A DNA stretch of 64,000 nt, from positions 1 through 64,000 of the forward strand of contig CANQND010000005.1 of the NCBI GenBank assembly GCA_947625115.1. The letters are read 5' to 3'. Positions 1 through 8,201 of the stretch are shown here, piece by piece; the stretch's first letter is position 1, and each line of letters starts with the position of its first letter. The notes under the pieces were generated by a model. The model was not told the origin of the DNA and did not search any database. It was given only the letters and a program-made list of their open reading frames with translations. A program made the translations under genes and the position numbers. The stretch comes from an uncultured Clostridia bacterium. GTDB lineage: Bacteria > Bacillota > Clostridia > Christensenellales > CAG-314.

Positions 1-7
1 AAAAGTA

Positions 8-36
8 TTGACATATTCAAATATTGCATATATAAT
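8..36 (+). promoter_or_regulatory. Perfect consensus sigma70/A promoter (TTGACA-N17-TATAAT) for the phage operon
   Basis: TTGACA at 8-13, 17-nt spacer, TATAAT at 31-36, followed by a ~165-nt structured leader before the first ORF. Confidence 0.85.
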
Positions 37-211
37 GTATGCAGTAATTGCATAATTGCAATTTCGGCTCGGCACTGAGTCAAAATACCTCGAAGATCTG
101 CTCTCGATGAGTGTCCCATCGGGGGTTCCCGTTCAGGCGTTCACCGGGATCGTAACCCGGAATATATATTAAGTCCGCCCGAAAAAGTTGGCGGCAAAGG
201 AGAAAAAAATT

Positions 212-481
212 ATGGCAGGAGTCAAGGCAATGGTAAGTGCAAACTTTCTTGGTAGGACGGTAACCGCCTCCAAAAACACAGGCAAGTATTGCTACACGTT
301 CGTTCAGGGGGATAAACTCGTATCAGATACTTCCGGTAAGCAGCGTGGTATGTATCTGGATCCGCAGATCCTCACTTTCTGGACGACGGAGGACATTCGC
401 TCAATTGGTTATGAGCAGAGTGTTCAGCTTGAAGTCGAGATAGTAGGTGATTCGGTAGTTGTTAAAAGTGTAAAAGTTTAA
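212..481 (+). CDS. Small phage protein, possibly ssDNA-binding (OB-fold-like) protein
   Basis: 89 aa; the ATG at 212 has RBS aaaggag upstream (the ORF-track start at 188 is TTG). First gene of an inovirus-like operon; function inferred from position and size. Confidence 0.6.
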   Translation: MAGVKAMVSANFLGRTVTASKNTGKYCYTFVQGDKLVSDTSGKQRGMYLDPQILTFWTTEDIRSIGYEQSVQLEVEIVGDSVVVKSVKV

Positions 482-610
482 TTTCACGACCGCAGACGTG
501 GGGCGATAGGTTTCTGCGGAGCTTCTAAGGGATTGTGCTGAACAGTCCCTTTCCATTCATCGCTGTGCTATTGGGCGGTGCAATAAATTTTCTCAGGAGG
601 TGATATCTCA

Positions 611-904
611 ATGGCAAAAAAATGGAGTAAAGTCGGCCCTGTAAAGGGTCGCGGCGGCAAACAAATTGGTACAAGGTTGCGCAATAATTCAACCGACAAG
701 GAACGCGTGCCACTTAACCCGCACGGCAAGTACGGCAAAGCAACTGTTGAGTTACAACAGGGTGTGCGTATGACCAACGAGGGTGAGATTAAGCGGAACA
801 AAAAGGGTGAACCGCTCACCCTGACAAAGGAACAGCGCGCTTATCGTGCAGGTTATCGCAGTGCGGTGATTGACCAAACAAAGGCGTATAAAGCAAAACA
901 TTAA
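611..904 (+). CDS. Small basic hypothetical phage protein
   Basis: 97 aa, Lys/Arg rich, RBS caggaggtg upstream. Confidence 0.6.
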   Translation: MAKKWSKVGPVKGRGGKQIGTRLRNNSTDKERVPLNPHGKYGKATVELQQGVRMTNEGEIKRNKKGEPLTLTKEQRAYRAGYRSAVIDQTKAYKAKH

Positions 905-915
905 GGAGGTAAATT

Positions 916-2118
916 ATGAGCAACTATAATTTTGCCGCACACGCGGCAAGCGACCGCCGCAAGTGGGTCGTTGTAACTATATCCATACTGTTAATAATCG
1001 CGGTGATCGTCACCGGTGTTTTGACAGATTGGTTTGTTAATTGGAACAAATACTGCCTGTTCGGTCACGACTATGGCGAGGACGGAATTTGCACTCGTTG
1101 CGGCAAAGAGAAGTTGGACGAGGTGGAAAAAGCCCCGTCCGACGACAAGACCAACGAGGGCGGCGATGATCGCAAAGAAGCTGCTGTGAACGGCGGAGGT
1201 ATGGCGAGCGTTCTGCCCGGGAACGGTATTCGACTGATGGCTGCCAAAATGTCACCGATTGACGGCGTTCCCACGTCCGTCGTAGAGAACACGTGGACTC
1301 TGACTGCAACCGTCAACGAGGAAGCGGACAACAAGCTCGTCGATTGGACCGTTGTTTGGGTAAATCCCTCTTCGGAATGGGCAAACGGAAAGACTGTTAC
1401 AGATTACTTGACAATTACTCCCGAATCGGACGGAGCGTTGTCTGCTACGGCAAAAGTACTGCAAGCGTTTGGCGAACAAATTAAAGTCGTATGCACCGCG
1501 CGTGACACTACGCTCGGCACAAAAAGTGCGGAATGTTTGTTCGATTACGTCCAAAAAATAACCGGAATAACATTCAATATGCCGCAAGTTTCGAGCGAAA
1601 CAACAAGTTTTTCGTACGAATTTGAAACGTCGGCTTACACGGTGGCGTCAATTCAAGAACTTAAATTGAGTAACAATACATTCAAATTATCTACTGGTTT
1701 CGTTAACAAAGTGAAAGAAAAAGTAGGTACTCTTGGCGATGTCAATGTCACTGTTGATAATGCTACAATTGCTATTGATAATAATCAACTTAAACTTACA
1801 AGCCGTGTGAAAAATGTTGCTAGTATGCTTGAAGGTACTGTCATAGGCTATGGTTTTTCGGGTCTTTTCGTTTATGTTTCGTCCGCTTCTGGCGGTCTTT
1901 CGAAACCCAACGTTACTGACTTGCAAATTTACTCGGCTTTTCGTGAAGCCATAAGCGAGTACGAAGTGCATGGTTCTTTTACTGTGCAAATGACTGCAAC
2001 TTACGAGGGTCAAACTTACACGTCAAGTACGAAAAGTATCGACGTTACTTTTGATGGTGACGCATTGTTCTTGCCTGTCAGTGAGTTGGCATTGGATCAA
2101 GACCACATTCTCGCATAG
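916..2118 (+). CDS. N-terminal transmembrane phage protein with a CxxC motif (GHDYGEDGICTRCGKEK) and Ig-like region
   Basis: 400 aa; hydrophobic segment VVVTISILLIIAVIVTGVLT near the N-terminus; RBS aaggagg. Confidence 0.6.
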   Translation: MSNYNFAAHAASDRRKWVVVTISILLIIAVIVTGVLTDWFVNWNKYCLFGHDYGEDGICTRCGKEKLDEVEKAPSDDKTNEGGDDRKEAAVNGGGMASVLPGNGIRLMAAKMSPIDGVPTSVVENTWTLTATVNEEADNKLVDWTVVWVNPSSEWANGKTVTDYLTITPESDGALSATAKVLQAFGEQIKVVCTARDTTLGTKSAECLFDYVQKITGITFNMPQVSSETTSFSYEFETSAYTVASIQELKLSNNTFKLSTGFVNKVKEKVGTLGDVNVTVDNATIAIDNNQLKLTSRVKNVASMLEGTVIGYGFSGLFVYVSSASGGLSKPNVTDLQIYSAFREAISEYEVHGSFTVQMTATYEGQTYTSSTKSIDVTFDGDALFLPVSELALDQDHILA

Positions 2119-2128
2119 GGGGGCAATT

Positions 2129-2716
2129 ATGGACAAGCAAGAAAAAATAATTACGATCGTGACGGTTGCGTTGCTTGTCCTCGCTGCCGTCATAGTAGTG
2201 CTTGTGTGGGGCGCGTACAGCAATTGGTTCAAAACCGATTTCGAGTACTTGTACCTTACGTCGAATGGTGAACGTCTGCAACAATTTGAAACCTATCGCT
2301 TGGGCGATGTGCAGTTGGACGTTCACCAATTCGGCGGCAAAAGCGGTTTTTCCGTTCGTGTAGTGGCTCTTGCGGAAGAAGATTTCACTTACACCGTTGA
2401 CGGCAAGTACTACAACTTTGTTGATGAGCTTGCATGCAAGGACGTAACCGAGGCTTTCGGCGTTGTTTCGGGCAAAAGAAGTTTTGTATTGCATGCCCGT
2501 AGCGATATACTCGACATTTTGCAAGCTATCTATCCGAATAGCGTTGTCGCGCTCATTAGCGATCTCGATCAGCCGATACACTTTCATCTTGTAGTCACGG
2601 ACAAGGCGGCGAAACATAGCTTTGAACTGACGTTTTGCTGCAAAATGCCCGTGACTGACATCGAGATAGATCCTGATCACGTATTTACAAGTGGAGGACT
2701 GTTATGCGTAAGTTAG
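2129..2716 (+). CDS. N-terminal transmembrane phage protein
   Basis: Start ATG at 2129 (MDKQEKIITIVTVALLVLAAVIVVLVWG), same architecture as the preceding ORF; overlaps the next ORF by 13 nt. Confidence 0.65.
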   Translation: MDKQEKIITIVTVALLVLAAVIVVLVWGAYSNWFKTDFEYLYLTSNGERLQQFETYRLGDVQLDVHQFGGKSGFSVRVVALAEEDFTYTVDGKYYNFVDELACKDVTEAFGVVSGKRSFVLHARSDILDILQAIYPNSVVALISDLDQPIHFHLVVTDKAAKHSFELTFCCKMPVTDIEIDPDHVFTSGGLLCVS

Positions 2717-4761
2717 CAATTGTTTTATTGGCAGTATTGTTTGTTGTCGCTTTGGGCGGCGGATATTCCGCTGCCTTTGCTGATGACATTAACGAGAATT
2801 TTGCCACCTCGTATGTGTTGGATGATCTCGCCGGGGCTAATATAGACGGCAAGGTTTTCAACGTTCAAGACTATCCGCAGGACGTCAAGGGCGAGTTGCG
2901 GTTGATTGCTTTTATGGAATATGCTTACAGCGAAAAGGAGGATCTGCGAGATTACTATGGGTTGTATTTCTACCTGTACAATCCCCGTGCAATTCAATTT
3001 ACCGACGACGAGCGCAACAAGGTACAGATTGCCACGGAATACGAACAGCAGGGGAATGAGCTGATACCCACCAAATGGGAAAAGTTCAACCTCAAACTGT
3101 GCAGCATATCCGCCGAGCGATTGTTTGTTAAGTTCAGAGTGGACAACGTTGCCGCTATCTACGAGCGAGTATCTCAACATCCTGAACTACGTCGTTATGA
3201 TATTTCGGGTTTGGAACTTGTAACTCCCAGTAGCACCAATGCCAAAGAGTACGGTGTTGGCGGAACGTGGCAATATTCAGGCTACGCCCGCGGCTGCGGC
3301 GATGACGTCTTGGAAAATACTTTGCAGTGCAACGCAAGCACCACGCAGGTTTTGCAGCTTGACGATCTGCACCATACATATTACCGTAATTGGATAGAGG
3401 AGTACAAAAACGGGTTCAATAGTGACGGAATAATAGCCGGCAGAAAGGCGCAACAACTTAATTCGGTGTATTTCAGTGTTCCCAACTACTATGTAGAGCA
3501 GTATAAACGTTTGTACAGCATTCAAGCGGAAACATACCGTTATTTGACGTCGCCGATTGTAGTCATTACAGATAAATATATTACAAGCAATCAAGCCGAC
3601 TCTTACTACAATCGGTTGCTTTCTCAGCGTAATCTTTATGACCCGTCTAAGCGGGATAATGCAATGTCTGCAACTTTGTATTGGGACTACGGCTCTGGCT
3701 TGGTTCATTCTTCTAACGTTGGCAGAACTGCGTATAACTACTTCGACAGGGAGTACAGCGACACGTTGCACACTCTCGCTTGGGTTTTCCGTCAAGATAA
3801 GCGCGCTGATGAGGTGAGCGTTGAGTCTGCCGATCTGTTGAGGTATATGTCTGAGTACAGTGATTTATTTGATGATCATTCTATTCGTGGCAAATATGCT
3901 TCGGATTTATTTGCCGATCATTATTACAGTTATGGAATGAATTACAGTTCGTTCTCTAACGGTTACTACCCAATAGATTTGGACGTGTCCGGGGATAAAG
4001 ATTTTGTCTTTACAGAAAGCGATAGTACGCAATCTGCTTGGGACAGGTTTTTCAACGGGCAAAACCATGTGGACGGCAAACCTTTTTCGCCCATAGTGGA
4101 AGTGAGCTACAACGATGTGAAAGGGTTGACCGACGACGAGCTTGCTCAGAAGTATTACATAGCTAAAGAGGACGCAACGGACTTTTACAATTACGTGTGG
4201 AGTAACTCGGACAGGACGGTGTACTTGTTCCACTTTGCTCAGAGCGACTACTATTCCAATGACGTGCGTGCTTATGCAAAATTTTCAGTGTATGAGAATA
4301 ACAATGTCGGTTTTGTTGCCCAAGAGGTTGCCTATCTTGATTTTGATATAATCTCTATGGGGTACGAAAACGATATGGGACATATTGAGATAATTCCGGT
4401 TGTAAGCAATCCCGTTGACATAGTTTCTTCCATTGAGTCGGGCAGCCCTGTAACGGGTTGGGATAAGGTTTTGGACGAATTGGAGGACTTTTGGAACAGG
4501 GTCGAGAACTTTTTCAACCGTGTCGGAAACTTTGCCACAGAAAATTGGTGGCTTTTCGTCATACTCGGAGTGTTAATACTGTTCGGAGTTCTCAGTTATT
4601 TCTTCCCCGTACTGCGAGTAGTTTTCAAGTGGCTTTGGATAGGGCTTAAATGGCTGCTGAAAATCTTGTGGTGGATAGTTTCCGCCCCTGCGCGTCTGAT
4701 CGTGCTGATTGCTAACAGCATAAAGAACCGAGCGGAGAGAAGATCCGGCACAAAGACATAA
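2704..4761 (+). CDS. Large surface/virion protein, pIII-like (signal peptide + C-terminal TM)
   Basis: 685 aa; signal peptide MRKLAIVLLAVLFVVALGGGYSAAFA, C-terminal hydrophobic stretches WWLFVILGVLILFGVLSYFFPVL. Function inferred from architecture and position upstream of the Zot-like gene. Confidence 0.6.
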   Translation: MRKLAIVLLAVLFVVALGGGYSAAFADDINENFATSYVLDDLAGANIDGKVFNVQDYPQDVKGELRLIAFMEYAYSEKEDLRDYYGLYFYLYNPRAIQFTDDERNKVQIATEYEQQGNELIPTKWEKFNLKLCSISAERLFVKFRVDNVAAIYERVSQHPELRRYDISGLELVTPSSTNAKEYGVGGTWQYSGYARGCGDDVLENTLQCNASTTQVLQLDDLHHTYYRNWIEEYKNGFNSDGIIAGRKAQQLNSVYFSVPNYYVEQYKRLYSIQAETYRYLTSPIVVITDKYITSNQADSYYNRLLSQRNLYDPSKRDNAMSATLYWDYGSGLVHSSNVGRTAYNYFDREYSDTLHTLAWVFRQDKRADEVSVESADLLRYMSEYSDLFDDHSIRGKYASDLFADHYYSYGMNYSSFSNGYYPIDLDVSGDKDFVFTESDSTQSAWDRFFNGQNHVDGKPFSPIVEVSYNDVKGLTDDELAQKYYIAKEDATDFYNYVWSNSDRTVYLFHFAQSDYYSNDVRAYAKFSVYENNNVGFVAQEVAYLDFDIISMGYENDMGHIEIIPVVSNPVDIVSSIESGSPVTGWDKVLDELEDFWNRVENFFNRVGNFATENWWLFVILGVLILFGVLSYFFPVLRVVFKWLWIGLKWLLKILWWIVSAPARLIVLIANSIKNRAERRSGTKT

Positions 4762-4792
4762 AAAAACACCCCGGACACTTGTCCAAGGTGTT
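4760..4792 (-). terminator. Intrinsic terminator of the minus-strand ncRNA
   Basis: Hairpin arms 4765-4770/4787-4792 and 4773-4776/4781-4784 plus a T tract on the minus strand. Confidence 0.7.
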
Positions 4793-4906
4793 GCGGAGCC
4801 TCACAGCCAGCCTTCTTGGGAAGGTACTTTCACTCTCATAAGCTACTCCGCTCGGTCGGTCTTAGCTTGCTTTCCGACTTTAGCCGTTGTATGGCTACCG
4901 AGAGGA
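4760..4906 (-). ncRNA. Putative structured non-coding RNA with own promoter and intrinsic terminator, opposite to phage gene direction
   Basis: Minus-strand promoter TTGACA (4939-4934) -N17- TAGAAT (4916-4911, with upstream TG); helices AGCC/GGCT, GTCGG/CCGAC, CTCG/CGAG, GCGGAG/CTCCGC, CCTTC-CCAA-GAAGG; terminator AACACC..GGAC-aagt-GTCC..GGTGTT followed by U7. Confidence 0.65.
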
Positions 4907-4910
4907 TTTA

Positions 4911-4939
4911 ATTCTAACATAAAAAGGAGATGTTGTCAA
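4911..4939 (-). promoter_or_regulatory. Sigma70 promoter for the minus-strand ncRNA
   Basis: Plus-strand ATTCTA (4911-4916), 17 nt, TGTCAA (4934-4939); reads TTGACA-N17-TAGAAT on minus with TGT before the -10. Confidence 0.65.
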
Positions 4940-5277
4940 TGGCTAAAATTGTAAACAGGAAAAGAAAACCTAACGAAGCAAACCTCGCCGGCTTAATGGT
5001 TGTGGGGTCTGAGGTCGCGTGGGATAAGTTTCACAAACGTTGGCGTAAGGGAGTTTATGGCGCCGTGGACAAAGAATTGCCATTTATTACCACTACCGTG
5101 CAGTCCAAGGACGGCACGCGGCGCAGAAAATTTGTAAATGACGTCACGGAACTGCCGAACGTCACGAAGGAGCGGGTAATGGCTTTCTTTGACAATAAGC
5201 AAAACGCCCAACGTAGCAAATGCTACCTTGTAGATAAGGCTCTTTACGACGAAATGCTTAACGGGCGCAAAAGATGA
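4939..5277 (+). CDS. Hypothetical phage protein upstream of Zot-like gene
   Basis: RBS aaggag with ATG at 4939; 4-nt overlap with the next ORF. Confidence 0.6.
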   Translation: MAKIVNRKRKPNEANLAGLMVVGSEVAWDKFHKRWRKGVYGAVDKELPFITTTVQSKDGTRRRKFVNDVTELPNVTKERVMAFFDNKQNAQRSKCYLVDKALYDEMLNGRKR

Positions 5278-6191
5278 TCACTATTATTTTCGGCAAACCG
5301 GGTGCGGGCAAGACGGCGTATTTAGTCAGTCAGATGTTACGGTTTCTTGGCAACAGCCGCGAGGCTTACGAGCTACTTTGGAATTGTCGGGACAGAGTGA
5401 TCGCTCTGGATCAGCGCGGCTTGCAGTACACCGTTCCCACCACTCCGCCCGTCTACACCAATTTTCCCGTGTCGGCGCACGTTGGATACAACAAATGGCG
5501 TAGTAGCTTATATGTAGACGGCTTTCACCTCGGTTTGGAAAACGACTTCGTACCAATTACCAATGTATTGCCGGGCGCGGTGATTGGCTTGACCGAGGTG
5601 CAACGGTACTACAATAGTAGAAACTCCAAGGACAGCAAAAAGGCTTTGCCCGATTGGGTCAGCAGGTTTTACGAGGAACACCGCCACTACGGCTTGCAGA
5701 TCTACTTGGACCTACAACGCATTGGGCTGTGCGACTTGAATATCCGAGAACTTGCAGGGCGCATTGTTGAGGTGTACGACCTGCAACACGAGGTTGATCG
5801 CCGCGGCAACATTCTCGCCTCGAAGTTTTCTCTCCGTTGCTGGGACACTCTTGCCGCCGCCGAACGTTACGTGGACAACGATAGCTTGACCAACTTTGAG
5901 CACGAGGAGTATATCTTCGAGGGCAACGTGTTCGAGGCGTACACCTCGGCGTGTTATTTCGACGCTTTTTTGCCAAGCTGCGGCAGGGACTTTTCCCTGC
6001 GTACCCACACCGAAGCGTTGCGGAATGACGCCACGTTGCAGTTAGAATTTTCAAAACAGATCTATCGGCAAAGTGCGCCACGCGGATTTTATCCCGGCGA
6101 GGCGGAAGATCTCCGCAAAGAGTGGCTCAAAAATGGCAAAGACGAAACGTTGCAAGAATACATTTTGAGGACGGTTTATGGAACTACATAA
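5274..6191 (+). CDS. Zot/pI-like morphogenesis ATPase
   Basis: Walker A GKPGAGKT at the N-terminus and a Walker-B-like VIGLTEVQRYY; inovirus gene order. Confidence 0.75.
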   Translation: MITIIFGKPGAGKTAYLVSQMLRFLGNSREAYELLWNCRDRVIALDQRGLQYTVPTTPPVYTNFPVSAHVGYNKWRSSLYVDGFHLGLENDFVPITNVLPGAVIGLTEVQRYYNSRNSKDSKKALPDWVSRFYEEHRHYGLQIYLDLQRIGLCDLNIRELAGRIVEVYDLQHEVDRRGNILASKFSLRCWDTLAAAERYVDNDSLTNFEHEEYIFEGNVFEAYTSACYFDAFLPSCGRDFSLRTHTEALRNDATLQLEFSKQIYRQSAPRGFYPGEAEDLRKEWLKNGKDETLQEYILRTVYGTT

Positions 6192-6627
6192 CTTTTTAAC
6201 TCAATACTACGAACTCTTTTCTGAGTTGGAGATCAACAAGGCGCAACTGCCCGAAGAGTTCTATGTGGTAAGCCGCAAGTTGTTACTTAGCCAATTTGAG
6301 CAAGCAACAACTACTTTTCTTGACGAGCAGGAGCTTCAATTTGCCGAGAAACGCTTCAAGCTGAAATTCGATGTCGCGAATTACACCCCGCGCCGTCGTT
6401 TAATCTTTTGGTGGAACCGTAAAGCAAAGGCTTTACTCAAACAATACCGCGCTGAATTAGAGCTTTATCTTTCGGAGATCTCCAAGGAAACACGCGACAC
6501 CAAGGCAGACAAGAACATTTTGGACGACCTGCCCGCGCAGAGTTCGATTTCAAGCCCCTCAACGTTGCCTGCGCCTACTACTGACTCAACCGACCAAACA
6601 CCTGCACCGCCTCCTACAACACCGTAG
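6178..6627 (+). CDS. Hypothetical phage protein, Pro/Thr/Ser-rich C-terminus
   Basis: Overlaps the Zot-like ORF by 14 nt; 149 aa. Confidence 0.55.
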   Translation: MELHNFLTQYYELFSELEINKAQLPEEFYVVSRKLLLSQFEQATTTFLDEQELQFAEKRFKLKFDVANYTPRRRLIFWWNRKAKALLKQYRAELELYLSEISKETRDTKADKNILDDLPAQSSISSPSTLPAPTTDSTDQTPAPPPTTP

Positions 6628-6630
6628 AGA

Positions 6631-6960
6631 GGCAGGTAAGGCTTCTGCGGCGATTGTCAAGAGAGACGGCGGGCTTTATGCTCACGCCGTAGGCGGGAGG
6701 GATAAATCCGTCGGCGACCTTGACAAGAAAGCCGTCAGAGGTTAGGCTCTCCGCTCGGGTGGACGCGTGCGTCCGCCCCTACCTGCCACACCAAACAAAC
6801 ACTTCACCGCAGCAGCAGCGCTGCAACGAGCGCAGCCGTGCGCGCGGCTGTGGAGGTGAGATCCTTTGGCCCGCGCAGCGGGCCGTGTGCCACCTACTTG
6901 ATACTGGTGGCACAACATACAGGCAAATGGGCATTTTTGCCGTTGCCTATGGCATTTTTT
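6631..6960 (+). other. Dense hairpin array upstream of rep (putative replication origin/packaging signal or structured rep leader)
   Basis: Perfect helices: 6631-6638/6780-6787, 6654-6661/6719-6726, 6666-6671/6685-6690, 6868-6874/6878-6884, 6887-6894/6906-6913, 6922-6927/6936-6941; near-perfect GGGTGGAC-GCGTGC-GTCCGCCC; TGCC..GGCA followed by T6 at ~6938-6960. Confidence 0.7.
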
Positions 6961-6982
6961 ACAAAAATTTCGAGGTGAAAAA

Positions 6983-8047
6983 ATGAATTATCTGTATGAC
7001 AAAGACACAGGCGAGAAGATCCCCAACGTTTATGAAAAGGACGGGCAAATTGTAACGATTGAGTATGAGTATTTCGACAGTGTGATTAGCACAACGGAGT
7101 CCACCGGTGTTGAAGTTTTGAAGTTTGCTAAGCCGTTCCGAGTTCCCCGCCACGTGGCACTTGACGCCGAAATGTGTTCAGACTACTTTACAAATTTTGA
7201 GTTTGCTGAGGCGGTAAGTACCCAGCGGTGGAAGTCGGTAGGCGGAACATTGGTTCCGACAGATCCAATGGTAAAAGTGGCAGATTTGTTGGCTTCGAGG
7301 CAACAAGCAGCAAGGGAGAGTAAAAGGCGATTCTACAACTACGCTTTGGGTGAAAACAATTGGCAGTACTTTTGTACATGGACTTTTGCCGATCCTCGCT
7401 GCCGTTCCGACAAAGATTTACTGTATGCTACATACAGCAAGTTTTTGGCGGTCATCCGCAAGTCTAACCCGGACGTAAAAGCGATTGCAACGTACGAAGA
7501 GTTTGAGAAGGGCGGTTACCATATGCACGCATTGCTTGGCAATTGTTTGCTGCGTTTGACACCGGCACTGAACCCGCATACCGGCGAGTTTGTTTATTCC
7601 GAGTTTGGTAACCAAATATTTAACTGTATCGACTGGCAGGCGGGTTTCAGCACGGTGTGCTGTATTGTTCCGGGATCTACCAAGCAGCAAGTTGTTAATT
7701 ACTTGGGAAAGTACTTGACCAAGAAATGCCCGGCTCCGTATCGTTGTAAACGGTTTTTCCATACTCTCAACTTGGACTACCGTGACTGTTATATGTTCAA
7801 CAGTCAAAATAGAAGTGATCCGGTTGTTCGTTTTCTTCTGAATGTCAAGGACGAACTTAACAACGGTGAGCGTCCCAATGTTATCCGAGAAATGGTTGAC
7901 GCTTTTGATTTGGAACAGGTGAAGCGTAGTGAAACCGTTACTGTTTACCGCTCGAAAGTAGATATTGCCGGTTACTTGGACAACTATCCCGATGTGTTCA
8001 CTCCGAAAAAAAAATTAGTGTCAAATTTAGTGTCAGAGCAAAAATAA
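6983..8047 (+). CDS. Rolling-circle replication initiator (HUH endonuclease family)
   Basis: Motifs FCTWTF, GGYHMHALLG (HUH) and VVNYLGKYLTKK (catalytic Tyr region); RBS gaggtg. Confidence 0.8.
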   Translation: MNYLYDKDTGEKIPNVYEKDGQIVTIEYEYFDSVISTTESTGVEVLKFAKPFRVPRHVALDAEMCSDYFTNFEFAEAVSTQRWKSVGGTLVPTDPMVKVADLLASRQQAARESKRRFYNYALGENNWQYFCTWTFADPRCRSDKDLLYATYSKFLAVIRKSNPDVKAIATYEEFEKGGYHMHALLGNCLLRLTPALNPHTGEFVYSEFGNQIFNCIDWQAGFSTVCCIVPGSTKQQVVNYLGKYLTKKCPAPYRCKRFFHTLNLDYRDCYMFNSQNRSDPVVRFLLNVKDELNNGERPNVIREMVDAFDLEQVKRSETVTVYRSKVDIAGYLDNYPDVFTPKKKLVSNLVSEQK

Positions 8048-8078
8048 AGGGAAACACTTTTTAGGTGTTTCCTTTCAT
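8045..8078 (+). terminator. Intrinsic terminator after rep
   Basis: GGAAACAC-tttttag-GTGTTTCC hairpin followed by a T-rich stretch. Confidence 0.6.
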
Positions 8079-8112
8079 TTTGGGCTGTTTTCGCCTGTTT
8101 TTGCCCATTTTT

Positions 8113-8201
8113 TGGCGGAGAGAACAGGATTTGAACCTGCGGAGGCTGTTAACCTCGCACGCTTTCCAAGCGTGTGCCTTAAACCGCTCGACCATCTCTC
8201 C
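8113..8201 (-). tRNA. tRNA-Ser (anticodon GGA), CCA encoded
   Basis: Minus strand GGAGAGATGGTCGAGCGGTTTAAGGCACACGCTTGGAAAGCGTGC...GGTTCAAATCCTGTTCTCTCCGCCA; class II tRNA with long variable arm; loop TTGGAAA. Confidence 0.95.

Larger units (their letters stand above)
1..8112 (+). mobile_element. Integrated inovirus-like (filamentous phage-like) element, left end beyond window; right end abuts 3' end of tRNA-Ser
   Basis: Collinear, mostly overlapping ORFs including a Walker-A Zot-like ATPase, an HUH Rep, and a signal-peptide/C-terminal-TM pIII-like protein; structured intergenic regions; adjacent to a tRNA gene 3' end. No integrase or recognisable major coat protein seen in the window. Confidence 0.8.

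Noticed and set aside
4760-4906. Interpretation of the phage ncRNA as a hammerhead ribozyme or yybP-ykoY riboswitch
   Set aside because: CUUAUGA lacks the essential G of CUGAUGA. GGAGUAG alone is insufficient for yybP-ykoY, and the remaining conserved loops are absent.
6720-6986. 88-aa ORF upstream of rep (possible coat protein)
   Set aside because: Overlaps the strong hairpin array, has no TM segment or RBS, and its composition is non-protein-like.
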